Below are positions 9,536 to 16,779 of a stretch of DNA of 64,000 nucleotides, in pieces; the first letter of the stretch is position 1, and the number at the start of each line of letters is the position of its first letter. The position numbers and the translations under genes were made by a program. Source of the DNA: Clostridia bacterium (lineage in GTDB: Bacteria; Bacillota; Clostridia; Oscillospirales; Acutalibacteraceae). Location of the stretch: positions 62,001-126,000 of the forward strand of contig JAFQCH010000016.1 in the NCBI GenBank assembly GCA_017416485.1, read 5' to 3'. The notes under the pieces were generated by a model that was not told the DNA's origin, did not search any database, and worked only from the letters and a program-made list of their open reading frames with translations.

Positions 9536-10753
9536 TTATTCAACCGTTTTTTGTAGGACGGGATTTGCGAATATTGCTTCTCTGTCATTAATGTCTCTAC
9601 CATCCAGAAGTAAAACTTTCAGTTGCTCAATTCCCGTAACATTTACAGAAGTGTTTATAGGGAGCGTGTCTTTGGTTAGGTTGCCGGAATTGTATAGCAA
9701 AACACCATCACCGTATATCTCAACAGACATATCGCACGATGCATCTTCATAACCTTTTTGTACCGCAACGGTAAAAGACATGGTATTGTATTCTTTGTTG
9801 AGTAGATATGTGGCACTCATATCCCAGGCATGTGCCATACAGTTTTCGTAATAGTTATTCATGTTGTCTCTGGCATTTGACAATTCAAAATTATCGGTGC
9901 TTGTTAATCTTGTTATGTCAAACAAAGAGATCGGCTGAAACCCGATGTAGTAATCTTCCGCTTTTGCCAGTTTTTCATTGTCGGGCAAGATTTGCTGTGC
10001 CGCTTTTATGATATTCAGTGCAGCCTGCCAGTCCTCCGCAGGTGTCAAGAAAACCTCTTTTGCATTTGTGATTACCTGATCGACATATTTTACGGTGTAT
10101 TCGTCAATTTTAATTTGAATGTCAAGCTCACCGCCGAGGATGCCGACCGCTCTTTCAAGTGTCTGCAATGCAGCCGGGATTTTGTTTGCATCGTATTGCT
10201 CTTTTGCCTGTGCAAGATACTGTGCTTTTAACTGCGTTTTTGCTTCTGCTGTTTTGGCTTTTGCATCGGCGTAGTTGCTGTCTTTTTCTACAATCTGTGA
10301 AAAATAGTCAATTGCGGTTTCGTAATTCTGTGCATCAAATGCGGCACAACCTAAAACATATTGTTTTTTTGATGTTTTGATTTCTTCAAAGGCAATGTCG
10401 TGTTCTTCTTTATATGGCAATGAACAGCCATTTGCAACGGTAATGACTTTGTTTTTTTCAATCTCTGCTTCTTCCTCGCCGATAATACCGTTTGCAAAGC
10501 CTGTAATCACATTTTCGTAATAATTGTTGCAAATTTCTCTTGCTTCGTTTTCGGTCACATAGTTGCCGTAAATCTTTTCATTATAATACTCAATGGCTTT
10601 TTGATAGTCACCGTTTTCTATGTAACTGTAGAATTTATTACCCATAGACGAGATATCGTCACCGATGTTTGTTATTGGCTGTGACTTTCCGCAAGCGGCA
10701 AAGCAAAAGAGTATTGTAAAAATTGCTAATAATATGGTGATTCTTTTTTTCAT
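9536..10753 (-). CDS. TPR-containing lipoprotein with C-terminal NPCBM-like domain
   Basis: 405 aa. Signal peptide ending in the lipobox FAAC (Cys near residue 21), so probably anchored on the outer face of the membrane. Residues about 40-280 carry tetratricopeptide-like helix pairs (for example FDAQNYETAIDYFSQIVE and QYDANKIPAALQTLERAV). Residues about 285-400 match the NPCBM pattern, with YLLNKEYNTMSF and the VEIYGDGVLLYNSG strand motif, a beta-sandwich often found beside glycosidases. Second gene of a two-gene operon, 13 nt after the membrane protein. Lower GC than its neighbours. Function unknown; a surface scaffold or carbohydrate-binding role is inference. Confidence 0.75.
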   Translation of the reverse strand: MKKRITILLAIFTILFCFAACGKSQPITNIGDDISSMGNKFYSYIENGDYQKAIEYYNEKIYGNYVTENEAREICNNYYENVITGFANGIIGEEEAEIEKNKVITVANGCSLPYKEEHDIAFEEIKTSKKQYVLGCAAFDAQNYETAIDYFSQIVEKDSNYADAKAKTAEAKTQLKAQYLAQAKEQYDANKIPAALQTLERAVGILGGELDIQIKIDEYTVKYVDQVITNAKEVFLTPAEDWQAALNIIKAAQQILPDNEKLAKAEDYYIGFQPISLFDITRLTSTDNFELSNARDNMNNYYENCMAHAWDMSATYLLNKEYNTMSFTVAVQKGYEDASCDMSVEIYGDGVLLYNSGNLTKDTLPINTSVNVTGIEQLKVLLLDGRDINDREAIFANPVLQKTVE

Positions 10754-10766
10754 AAGTACAACTCCT

Positions 10767-11783
10767 TTACGGAATATATTGAATTAAGTTATAAAGCAAA
10801 TCGTTTCGTAAGCATCTGGTCAATTTAAGGGAATTGGATTCGATTGCCTTTTCATCGGAGATAGCATACAGATTTTCTCCTATATATACTTCATATGAGG
10901 GATCAGTCTGATTGCGGTAAAGATAATCTGTCGCAGAAAACTCAAGCAATGATTCGTTTATATCTTCTTGGGATTCTTGTGCCGCCGATTTGCATTTTGA
11001 ATACAGTTGGTCAATCATTTCTCCTATGTCATAACGCAGATAAATAATGTGGGTTTCTCCCTGTTGTATTGTTTTGCAGTAAGTAATGACTTTTTGATCG
11101 TCAATGATAAGTGATTGAAAATAAGATTCATTCCATTCTTCAAAAAACGGTAACACTTCATTGGTTTTATCTACGCGTTTTTGCAAGTCAGTCAGTCGAA
11201 AGCTTTTACCATTTTTTGAACTGTGAGCCATCTCCACTTCATTTAAAAGAACAGTTTGCAATCTCTCAAAATTGTAAGAATATTTTGCTTCGACTTTATT
11301 AAGATAAGAAAGTGCCGCATCATAGCAATTAAAATTATCGAGTAATTTTTCGGGTATATTGTATATCGCGTGGAAATCTTTGAATGATGTAAAGTTCGAC
11401 TCAAGGGTGCTGAGAGCAGTATCTATTTCGGCAATGTTATCGGGATTTGTTTTGTATAAATCTAAAAAAACATTGCGGGCAACTTCCACTTCAATAAAGT
11501 TTCTTGCTGCAACTGCCTTCGGAGAGGTAAGATCATAAAGCAAATCCGATGCTTCTGACAGTTTGTTGTGTTCGATGTAAAAAACTGCACGATTGATTTT
11601 CATGGATTCCGTGTTTATAAGAGCGAAACCTCCTGCAACAATTGCTATAAGCAACACGATTGCAATTGCACTTTTTTTTGCAAATAATTGTTTGAGCAAT
11701 GATGTCGCAGAAGGGGTGGACGTTGTTTGATGAGAATCGGAAAATGCTGTGTTGTTCGGGAGACTGGGCTGTTCGACATTCAT
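10767..11783 (-). CDS. Single-pass membrane protein of unknown function
   Basis: 338 aa. A Ser/Thr/Pro-rich cytoplasmic tail (residues 1-40), one transmembrane helix (about 38-58, AIAIVLLIAIVAGGFALI) and a long, mostly helical outer part with no recognisable motif. Start ATG follows GAGG. Transcribed divergently from the XRE regulator through a consensus promoter whose spacer is an inverted repeat. Probably works with the TPR lipoprotein downstream. Gene family not recognised. Confidence 0.65.
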   Translation of the reverse strand: MNVEQPSLPNNTAFSDSHQTTSTPSATSLLKQLFAKKSAIAIVLLIAIVAGGFALINTESMKINRAVFYIEHNKLSEASDLLYDLTSPKAVAARNFIEVEVARNVFLDLYKTNPDNIAEIDTALSTLESNFTSFKDFHAIYNIPEKLLDNFNCYDAALSYLNKVEAKYSYNFERLQTVLLNEVEMAHSSKNGKSFRLTDLQKRVDKTNEVLPFFEEWNESYFQSLIIDDQKVITYCKTIQQGETHIIYLRYDIGEMIDQLYSKCKSAAQESQEDINESLLEFSATDYLYRNQTDPSYEVYIGENLYAISDEKAIESNSLKLTRCLRNDLLYNLIQYIP

Positions 11784-11868
11784 TTTGAATACCTCATTTT
11801 TTTATTTTAACTTTAAATAATACAATTTTAACTTTGCAAAAAAATGATTATTTTGTGTTATATTGTAT

Positions 11869-11897
11869 ATTATATCTGTATTGCAGATAATTGTCAA
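11869..11897 (-). promoter_or_regulatory. Consensus promoter of the membrane protein/lipoprotein operon
   Basis: Minus strand TTGACA (11892-11897), exactly 17 nt, TATAAT (11869-11874). The spacer contains the operator at 11873-11889. Confidence 0.85.
11873..11889. promoter_or_regulatory. Operator-like inverted repeat O1
   Basis: TATCTG-TATTG-CAGATA, a perfect 6+5+6 inverted repeat between the -10 and -35 boxes of the divergent promoter. Likely bound by the adjacent XRE protein. Confidence 0.65.
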
Positions 11898-11914
11898 TAT
11901 CTTTATTACAGATA
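11898..11914. promoter_or_regulatory. Operator-like inverted repeat O2
   Basis: TATCTT-TATTA-CAGATA, one mismatch from O1, centred 25 bp away (about 2.4 helical turns), next to the -35 box and upstream of the XRE gene. Confidence 0.6.
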
Positions 11915-11942
11915 TTGCATAATAATTTTGAGGTGAATTATT

Positions 11943-12158
11943 ATGCAATTTAAAAATTTGCGAGCCGTCCGAGAGGATCGGGATTTAAAACAAAAGGATT
12001 TGGCGGCTGTTTTGAATGTTTCGCAAAATACGTATTCGCAATATGAAACCGGGGTTATTGCATTGACGGCAGAGGTGCTGATAAAACTGTCCGATTTTTA
12101 TAATGTCAGTATCGATTATCTGTTGGATCGGACGGACAATCCGATTGTGCAAAAATAA
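11943..12158 (+). CDS. XRE-family transcriptional regulator
   Basis: 71 aa, a single helix-turn-helix domain: LRAVREDRDLKQKDLAAVLN, then VSQNTYSQYETG (recognition helix) and ALIKLSDFYNVSIDYLL-type ending. Start ATG follows GAGGTGA. Divergent from the membrane protein operon across two matching inverted repeats, so it probably represses that operon and possibly itself. No sensor domain is present, so any signal must act another way. Confidence 0.88.
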   Translation: MQFKNLRAVREDRDLKQKDLAAVLNVSQNTYSQYETGVIALTAEVLIKLSDFYNVSIDYLLDRTDNPIVQK

Positions 12159-12179
12159 GAACAAAAGAATCAGACGCAT

Positions 12180-12213
12180 TCCACCCTGTTCGTCAGCGGA
12201 ACGGTATCGTTTT
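12180..12213 (+). repeat. Direct repeat copy 2 (orphan EamA gene tail)
   Basis: Encodes the same S-T-L-F-V-S-G-T-V-S-F-stop as the end of the EamA gene at 9414-9449, with different codons (CTG for TTG, GTA for GTG, TCG for TCT, TAA for TGA), but it has no gene in front of it. Bounds the XRE module on its right side. Confidence 0.85.
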
Positions 12214-12242
12214 AAAAATATGTATACAAAATTAAAAAATAG

Positions 12243-12271
12243 TTGATTTGTGAATTGCGGCATGGTATAAT
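12243..12271 (+). promoter_or_regulatory. Promoter of lipase 1
   Basis: TTGATT (12243-12248), 17 nt spacer ending GCGGCATGG, TATAAT (12266-12271) with TG extension. The GCGGCATGGTATAAT block is shared with the lipase 2 promoter. Confidence 0.75.
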
Positions 12272-12300
12272 TTCTTTATTAACATTAAGGGGGATTTGCC

Positions 12301-13500
12301 GTGACCGCAATTTTGCATCATATCGCCTACAAGATCATCAGCATTTTTGTTTCTATCGCTATGTTGCTCGGCTTTACCGTGCCCGGCTTTAAAGCGGACG
12401 ACAGCAACTGGAATACGAATTATCCTTATGTCTTTGTGCACGGCCTTTCTGGCTGGGGCAGCTACGATGCCGTCTACAAGCTCATGCCCTATTGGGGTAT
12501 GTTCGGCGGTGACCTGATGGGGTACCTCAATGACAAAGGCTTTGAGGTTTATGCCGCTTCCGTGGCAGGCAACACAAGCGCATGGGACAGAGCCTGCGAA
12601 CTGTATGCACAGCTGACGGGTACCGTTGTTGACTACGGCGAAGCCCATTCTGCCCGTTGCAACCATGCCCGTTTCGGTGAAGATTTCACAGGCAGAGCCC
12701 TCATTCCCGCCTTTGATTCCGAACACAAAATCAACATTCTCGGCCATTCCTTCGGCGGCGCAACGGTTCGTCTGTTTGCAAGCATCATGGAACAGGGCAG
12801 TGCCGAAGAACAGGCAGCCACCACCGACGGCAGCCTTTCCGATTTCTTCAAGGGCGGTAAAGGCGACTACATTTATTCGCTGACAGCACTTGCAGCACCG
12901 CACAACGGCACCACTGCCTACAACATCGGTGAAACCCCTGATGCAGCCGAGCCGACGGAAGAAGAAAAAGAACAGCTGCAGGAGAAAAAGGGTGTGCTTG
13001 ACAGCATGATGGATTCCGTTCTCGGTGCGGTTGTTGATGAACGCATTTCCGAGGACTATGCAGCATTCGATATGTATATCGACAATGCCCTTGCACTCAA
13101 CGAAACCATTATGACCCTGCCCGACACCTATTATTTCTCCATTCCGTGTTCTGCCGTCACGCAGAATGAAGACGGCACATGGTCACCCAACAACAAGGTT
13201 GAATTCATTTACCGCGACAGCTGTGCAGCTATGGGCGTTTACACGGGTGTTACCAAGGGCGGCTATGTTATTGACGAAAGCTGGCAGCAGAATGACGGCC
13301 TTGTGAACACCATTTCCGCCAAAGCTCCCTTCGGTGCACCGCAGAAGGATTATGAAGAAGGCAATGTGCAGACAGGCATCTGGAACATCATGCCCGTACA
13401 CGACGGTGACCACATGGCACTGCAGGGCGGTCTGCTGAAAACAGGAGACATCAAGGATCTTTATGTGGATCTGCTTTCTATGATCAATTCCTTGGGCTAA
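12301..13500 (+). CDS. Secreted triacylglycerol lipase, family I.5-like (copy 1)
   Basis: 399 aa. Hydrophobic N-terminus (residues 8-28) for export. The catalytic domain resembles the Geobacillus/Staphylococcus lipases: oxyanion region VFVHGLSGWG, zinc-site pattern D-R-A-C-E then EAHSARCNHARFGEDF (His residues spaced as in the zinc ligands of that family), nucleophile elbow GHSFGG (Ser near residue 149), catalytic Asp in QNDGLVNT and His in DGDHMALQ. Length fits the family. The GTG start follows AAGGGGG. Probably hydrolyses dietary or host acyl esters. Its tandem paralogue follows 86 nt downstream with its own promoter. Confidence 0.85.
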   Translation: MTAILHHIAYKIISIFVSIAMLLGFTVPGFKADDSNWNTNYPYVFVHGLSGWGSYDAVYKLMPYWGMFGGDLMGYLNDKGFEVYAASVAGNTSAWDRACELYAQLTGTVVDYGEAHSARCNHARFGEDFTGRALIPAFDSEHKINILGHSFGGATVRLFASIMEQGSAEEQAATTDGSLSDFFKGGKGDYIYSLTALAAPHNGTTAYNIGETPDAAEPTEEEKEQLQEKKGVLDSMMDSVLGAVVDERISEDYAAFDMYIDNALALNETIMTLPDTYYFSIPCSAVTQNEDGTWSPNNKVEFIYRDSCAAMGVYTGVTKGGYVIDESWQQNDGLVNTISAKAPFGAPQKDYEEGNVQTGIWNIMPVHDGDHMALQGGLLKTGDIKDLYVDLLSMINSLG

Positions 13501-13534
13501 TCTCATACAAGTAAAATATTATTTGCATAAAATC

Positions 13535-13563
13535 TTGCATTATAAAAAGCGGCATGGTATAAT
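13535..13563 (+). promoter_or_regulatory. Promoter of lipase 2
   Basis: TTGCAT (13535-13540), 17 nt spacer, TATAAT (13558-13563) with TG extension; the same GCGGCATGGTATAAT block as at lipase 1. Confidence 0.75.
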
Positions 13564-13586
13564 CTCTTCGTGAGAGGAGAGATACC

Positions 13587-14765
13587 GTGACCGCTTTTTA
13601 TCATAATATAGTTTGTAAAATTGTCAGTTTGTTTATGTTTTTATCTGTGATGATCGGCAATACGGGGGAATTTATTAAATCGCAGACCGATGAAAAACAA
13701 ACAGATTACCCCTTTGTTTTTGTGCATGGTCTTTCAGGTTGGGGCAGTTATGATGACCTGTATGCAAAGCTTCCCTATTGGGGAATGTTCGGCGGCGATC
13801 TGATGACTGTGTTGAATGAAGAAGGCTTTTCCTGTTATGCCGCCTCTGTTGCACCCACCCACAGTGCATGGGACAGAGCTTGTGAGCTGTATGCACAGTT
13901 GACAGGGACAATCGTGGACTACGGCGAGGCACATTCCGCACGTTGCAAGCATGCACGCTTCGGTGAAGATTACACTGGCAGAGCTCTCATTGCCGCATTT
14001 GACGAAGATCACAAAATCAACCTCATCTGCCACTCCTTCGGGGGCACCACCGCAAGACTGTTTGCAAGTATTTTGCAGACGGGCAGTGCCGAGGAGCAGA
14101 ATACCACAACGGACGGCACTCTGTCCGACTTTTTCAAAGGCAATAACGGGCATCGCATTTATTCCATTGTTACCCTTGCCTCACCGCACAACGGCTCCAG
14201 TGTTTTGTTGGCGGGTGACGGCGAAAATCCGCTGCTGACCCCTGAGGAGATCGGGGCAATCATCGGAATGGGGAATACATCAGTGGAAGAAGAAAGCGAC
14301 TCCCGCATTGCTGAAGATTATGCCTTGTACGAGATCATGATCGACAATGCTGTGGCACTCAATAGACAGATCATTACGCTCAATGACATCTATTATTTCT
14401 CAGTGCCGTGCAATGCAACCGTTGCCAATGAGAACGGCACTTTTGCCCCCGTCACGGAAAAAACGGAATATCTGTTGCGTGAAACCGCAACAGCCATGGG
14501 TAAATTCACAGGCACGACCGAAAACGGTTTTGTGATCGACGAATCATGGTTTGCCAATGACGGACTGGTGAATGCCGTTTCTGCCGCTGCCCCGTTCGGC
14601 GATCAGAAAATTTCGTTCAATAAAAAACGTATTGTTCCGGGGGTATGGAATGTCCTGCCGACCTATGAGGGGGACCACATGTCCCTGCAGGGTGGATTCC
14701 TGATTGCAAACGATGTCAAACAATTCTATGTTGATTTGCTGACCATGATTTCGCAAATCGGATAA
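13587..14765 (+). CDS. Secreted triacylglycerol lipase, family I.5-like (copy 2)
   Basis: 392 aa, clearly paralogous to the previous gene: VFVHGLSGWGSYDD, EAHSARCKHARFGEDY, CHSFGG (Ser nucleophile, with Cys replacing the usual Gly), ANDGLVNA and EGDHMSLQ. N-terminal export segment about residues 8-25. The GTG start follows GAGGAGAG. Differences concentrate in the N-terminus and in the lid-like insert near residues 210-240, suggesting a different acyl preference. The two genes and their promoters arose by tandem duplication. Confidence 0.85.
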   Translation: MTAFYHNIVCKIVSLFMFLSVMIGNTGEFIKSQTDEKQTDYPFVFVHGLSGWGSYDDLYAKLPYWGMFGGDLMTVLNEEGFSCYAASVAPTHSAWDRACELYAQLTGTIVDYGEAHSARCKHARFGEDYTGRALIAAFDEDHKINLICHSFGGTTARLFASILQTGSAEEQNTTTDGTLSDFFKGNNGHRIYSIVTLASPHNGSSVLLAGDGENPLLTPEEIGAIIGMGNTSVEEESDSRIAEDYALYEIMIDNAVALNRQIITLNDIYYFSVPCNATVANENGTFAPVTEKTEYLLRETATAMGKFTGTTENGFVIDESWFANDGLVNAVSAAAPFGDQKISFNKKRIVPGVWNVLPTYEGDHMSLQGGFLIANDVKQFYVDLLTMISQIG

Positions 14766-14769
14766 AAGG

Positions 14770-14940
14770 ATATCATTGCTGCGAAGCAGCATATCGTTTA
14801 CACCGTAAGGTGTAACATCGTTTGCGCAACGCGCAATATCGTTTTGTGTCTGCAAGCCGGGTTTTTGTTCTCGCTTTGCTCGAAACGATATTTGCAACTT
14901 GCGTTGCAAAATGATGTTGTGTCCTGCGGACACAAACACA
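14770..14940. repeat. Array of short hairpins separated by ATCGTT
   Basis: Successive small perfect hairpins: GCTGC-GAA-GCAGC (14778-14790), TACACC-GTAA-GGTGTA (14799-14814), TTGCGC-AAC-GCGCAA (14822-14836), TTGCAA-CTTGCG-TTGCAA (about 14892-14909) and TGTGTCC-TGCG-GACACA (about 14922-14940). The first three are each followed by ATCGTT. No credible gene. Looks like an intergenic repeat family. Confidence 0.6.
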
Positions 14941-14976
14941 AAAAGAAAAGGACTACTTTCGTAGTCCTTTTCTTTT
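14938..14976. terminator. Bidirectional terminator
   Basis: AAAAGAAAAGGACTAC-TTTC-GTAGTCCTTTTCTTTT. Serves the tRNA on the minus strand and the lipase transcript on the plus strand. Confidence 0.85.
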
Positions 14977-15051
14977 TGGAGCTGATGGTCAGAATCGAAC
15001 TGACAACCTGCTCATTACGAATGAGCTGCTCTGCCATTGAGCCACATCAGC
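14977..15051 (-). tRNA. tRNA-Thr(CGT)
   Basis: Minus strand cloverleaf: acceptor GCTGATG/CATCAGC (7 bp perfect), anticodon stem GCTCA/TGAGC with loop TTCGTAA giving anticodon CGT (Thr, ACG codons), T-arm GTCAG-TTCGATT-CTGAC, and an encoded CCA end at 14977-14979. A strong terminator follows. Confidence 0.92.
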
Positions 15052-15199
15052 AATTGACTTTGCGTTTTAGTATTATACACGATTCTTTTTGCAAAATCAA
15101 GCCCCGAAATCAGGTTTTTTTTATAATTTTTTTCTTTTGTGTGTTATTCTTTCCGCAAACAGGGCATACTTCGGTTGAAAAAGGAAAGGAAAAATGTGT

Positions 15200-15553
15200 A
15201 TGCAGTTTTTGTGGGCTTTTCTGTGCGGGGGCTTTATTTGCGTGGTAGGACAGATTCTGATTGACAAAACACGCCTGACTCCTGCCAAAATACTGGTCGG
15301 CTTTGTAGTTGCGGGGGTCATTTTAGGTGCATTTCGCGTGTATGAACCGTTTCGCGATTTTGCGGGTGCGGGTGCAAGTGTACCCTTGACGGGCTTCGGT
15401 GCCTTGCTTGCAGACGGCACAAGAGAGGCGGTGGACGAAAAGGGACTTCTCGGTGCGCTGACGGGACCCTTGTGTGCAGGTGCAGGCGGCATCACGGCAG
15501 CCATGCTCAGCGGTCTTGTTGTGTCTTTTCTCGGCAAACCGAAATCAAAATAG
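15200..15553 (+). CDS. spoVAE: Stage V sporulation protein AE (SpoVAE)
   Basis: 117 aa, the usual length. Part of the SpoVA complex in the spore inner membrane that moves dipicolinic acid during spore formation and germination. Begins MQFLWAFLCGGFICVVGQ followed by I-L-I-D-K, almost the classical SpoVAE start, then Gly/Ala-rich transmembrane helices with TGFGALLADG and GPLCAGAGG. An ATG 6 nt earlier is also possible (AAGGAAAGGA at 15181-15190). No spoVAC or spoVAD is adjacent, which is unusual because these genes are normally clustered. Confidence 0.88.
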   Translation: MQFLWAFLCGGFICVVGQILIDKTRLTPAKILVGFVVAGVILGAFRVYEPFRDFAGAGASVPLTGFGALLADGTREAVDEKGLLGALTGPLCAGAGGITAAMLSGLVVSFLGKPKSK

Positions 15554-15645
15554 CGTAATATTGCAGAAAATGCCCCTGAATTGTTGCAGAAATTTGACAC
15601 AAGTATAAACTTACTATGGCTTTTCGCTTTTTGCGAAAAAAGATA

Positions 15646-15674
15646 TTGTAATTTTTTGAAACCTGTGTTATTAT
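15646..15674 (+). promoter_or_regulatory. Promoter of peptide gene 1
   Basis: TTGTAA (15646-15651), 17 nt, TATTAT (15669-15674). A perfect palindrome TGCAAAATTTTGCA (15680-15693) lies at the predicted transcription start and may be an operator. Confidence 0.55.
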
Positions 15675-15718
15675 ATAAATGCAAAATTTTGCAATTGTTT
15701 ACAAGGAGGTGCTACTCA

Positions 15719-15844
15719 ATGGAAGGTGCACAGGAACTCGTCGCCATCGTCGAAGCATTCTTTAACGCTCTCAAGACCGTCATCAACGCTCTCAAGGCTC
15801 TTTTTGGCATGGAAGACAACGGTTCTAAGGTTGAAGGCGAATAA
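15719..15844 (+). CDS. Amphipathic peptide 1 of a five-gene cluster
   Basis: 41 aa. Residues 5-31 (VAIVEAFFNALKTVINALKA then L-F-G) form an ideal amphipathic or hydrophobic helix; the tail (MEDNGSKVEGE) is acidic. Strong ribosome site AAGGAGGTG 8 nt before ATG. Own promoter and terminator. No export signal distinct from the helix. I do not recognise the family. A leaderless bacteriocin, PSM-like surfactant, signalling peptide or membrane-binding structural peptide would all fit. Confidence 0.75.
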   Translation: MEGAQELVAIVEAFFNALKTVINALKALFGMEDNGSKVEGE

Positions 15845-15864
15845 TTTTTTGTTTATTTGCATGC

Positions 15865-15900
15865 AAAAGAGAGACCGGCTTAGCCGGTCTTTTCTCTTTT
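15865..15900 (+). terminator. Terminator of peptide gene 1
   Basis: AGACCGGC-TTA-GCCGGTCT with outer AAAAGAG/CTCTTTT pairing and a T-rich tail. Confidence 0.85.
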
Positions 15901-15973
15901 TAAAATGAATTGTTACATATTTTTGTTCTAATTGTTAAGATTGAAAAAAAATAAAAATATTTTCCAAAAAGAC

Positions 15974-16002
15974 TTGTACTGTTTGACGAATTGTGTTATA
16001 GT
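15974..16002 (+). promoter_or_regulatory. Promoter of peptide genes 2-5
   Basis: TTGTAC (15974-15979), 17 nt, TATAGT (15997-16002). Confidence 0.55.
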
Positions 16003-16043
16003 AATAATGACTAATAATCAAAACAGAAAGTGAGGTGCTCATC

Positions 16044-16190
16044 GTGTCTATTTTTGATTTCACTTTAGAAGAAGTTCTTGCTTTTATTGAGGATCTCCTC
16101 AGAAAGCTCAAAGAGGCTTTTGCAAATCTCGGCATCCTTATTCTTCCCGAGCCCGGCGAAGGTCATAACACCACAAAGACCGAAGACTAA
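16044..16190 (+). CDS. Amphipathic peptide 2
   Basis: 48 aa, GTG start after GTGAGGTG. Residues 7-34 (LEEVLAFIEDLLRKLKEAFA then N-L-G-I-L-I-L) form an amphipathic helix with a more charged face than in the other peptides; the tail PEPGEGHNTTKTED is polar. First gene of the four-peptide transcription unit. Same helix-plus-acidic-tail plan as its neighbours; family not recognised. Confidence 0.7.
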   Translation: MSIFDFTLEEVLAFIEDLLRKLKEAFANLGILILPEPGEGHNTTKTED

Positions 16191-16214
16191 TTTTTCAGAA
16201 AGAGGTATTTACTT

Positions 16215-16388
16215 ATGAATTTTAAATTTGAAGACCTTTTTGATTTTACTGCTTCCACCGGCGATTGGGTGGATGTCATCAGAGCTTTCATCACCGCTAT
16301 TGCAGATTTTCTTAAGTTCATCGGTATCGATCTGTTTGCTCCCTCCGAAAACGGCAGCGCAACAGGCAACGAAGACGCAGCTGTTTGA
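16215..16388 (+). CDS. Amphipathic peptide 3
   Basis: 57 aa, the longest of the set. N-terminal MNFKFEDLFDFTASTGD, then helix WVDVIRAFITAIADFLKFIG and a tail rich in E, N, S and A. Ribosome site AGAGG about 9 nt before ATG and 24 nt after the previous stop. Shares h-x-x-F-h-x-x-h-x-x-h-h-x-F spacing with the other four peptides. Confidence 0.7.
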   Translation: MNFKFEDLFDFTASTGDWVDVIRAFITAIADFLKFIGIDLFAPSENGSATGNEDAAV

Positions 16389-16423
16389 GTTTTCGGTAAA
16401 ATAACACAAGGAGGATAATTCAC

Positions 16424-16555
16424 ATGGATTCTTTCTTCACTGCATTTATTGAATTCATCACCGATATTTTCTCTGCAATTGCTGAATTCCTTGGCTGGAC
16501 CATTTATTTTGAAGAATTGCCCAACGGTTCTGCTACAGACGAAGAAAAGGAATAA
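16424..16555 (+). CDS. Amphipathic peptide 4
   Basis: 43 aa. MDSFFTAFIEFITDIFSAIA then E-F-L-G-W forms an almost continuous hydrophobic helix with an acidic stripe; tail EELPNGSATDEEKE. Ribosome site AAGGAGGA 7 nt before ATG. Net negative, unlike cationic antimicrobial peptides. Confidence 0.72.
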   Translation: MDSFFTAFIEFITDIFSAIAEFLGWTIYFEELPNGSATDEEKE

Positions 16556-16605
16556 GTGCAGGCAAATCGGATTGATTTTCCATTATTAAAACAGGAGGAC
16601 TCAAT

Positions 16606-16722
16606 ATGTTTTCATTTGATTTTGCTGCTCTTATGCAGTTCCTTATGAATTTGTTTGCAGCTTTCAAAAGCCTTGCTGAAAAACTCGGCATCGTTGGCGG
16701 AGAAGGCGCTGAAACCGCATAA
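16606..16722 (+). CDS. Amphipathic peptide 5
   Basis: 38 aa, the shortest. Helix FAALMQFLMNLFAAFKSLAE then K-L-G-I, tail VGGEGAETA. Ribosome site CAGGAGGA before ATG. Last gene of the cluster, followed by a strong terminator. Confidence 0.72.
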   Translation: MFSFDFAALMQFLMNLFAAFKSLAEKLGIVGGEGAETA

Positions 16723-16753
16723 GCTTGTCGTTGTAAATTGCATGCAACAAAAA

Positions 16754-16779
16754 ACCGTCGGAGTCCGACGGTTTTTTTT
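16754..16779 (+). terminator. Terminator of the peptide cluster
   Basis: CCGTCGG-AGT-CCGACGG followed by eight T. Confidence 0.9.

Noticed and set aside
9450..12213. Integrase or transposase inside the XRE module.
   Set aside because: All coding capacity there is taken by the lipoprotein, membrane protein and XRE regulator; none has recombinase motifs.
14544..14939. A minus-strand 131-codon frame with repeated N-D-I/N-D-V.
   Set aside because: The pattern comes from translating the ATCGTT hairpin array, and the frame also runs through the lipase 2 gene.
15719..16722. Classic bacteriocin operon.
   Set aside because: No leader peptides with GG sites, no adjacent peptidase-ABC transporter and no immunity-like gene. 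The ABC exporter at 55.9-59.4 kb is 39 kb away.
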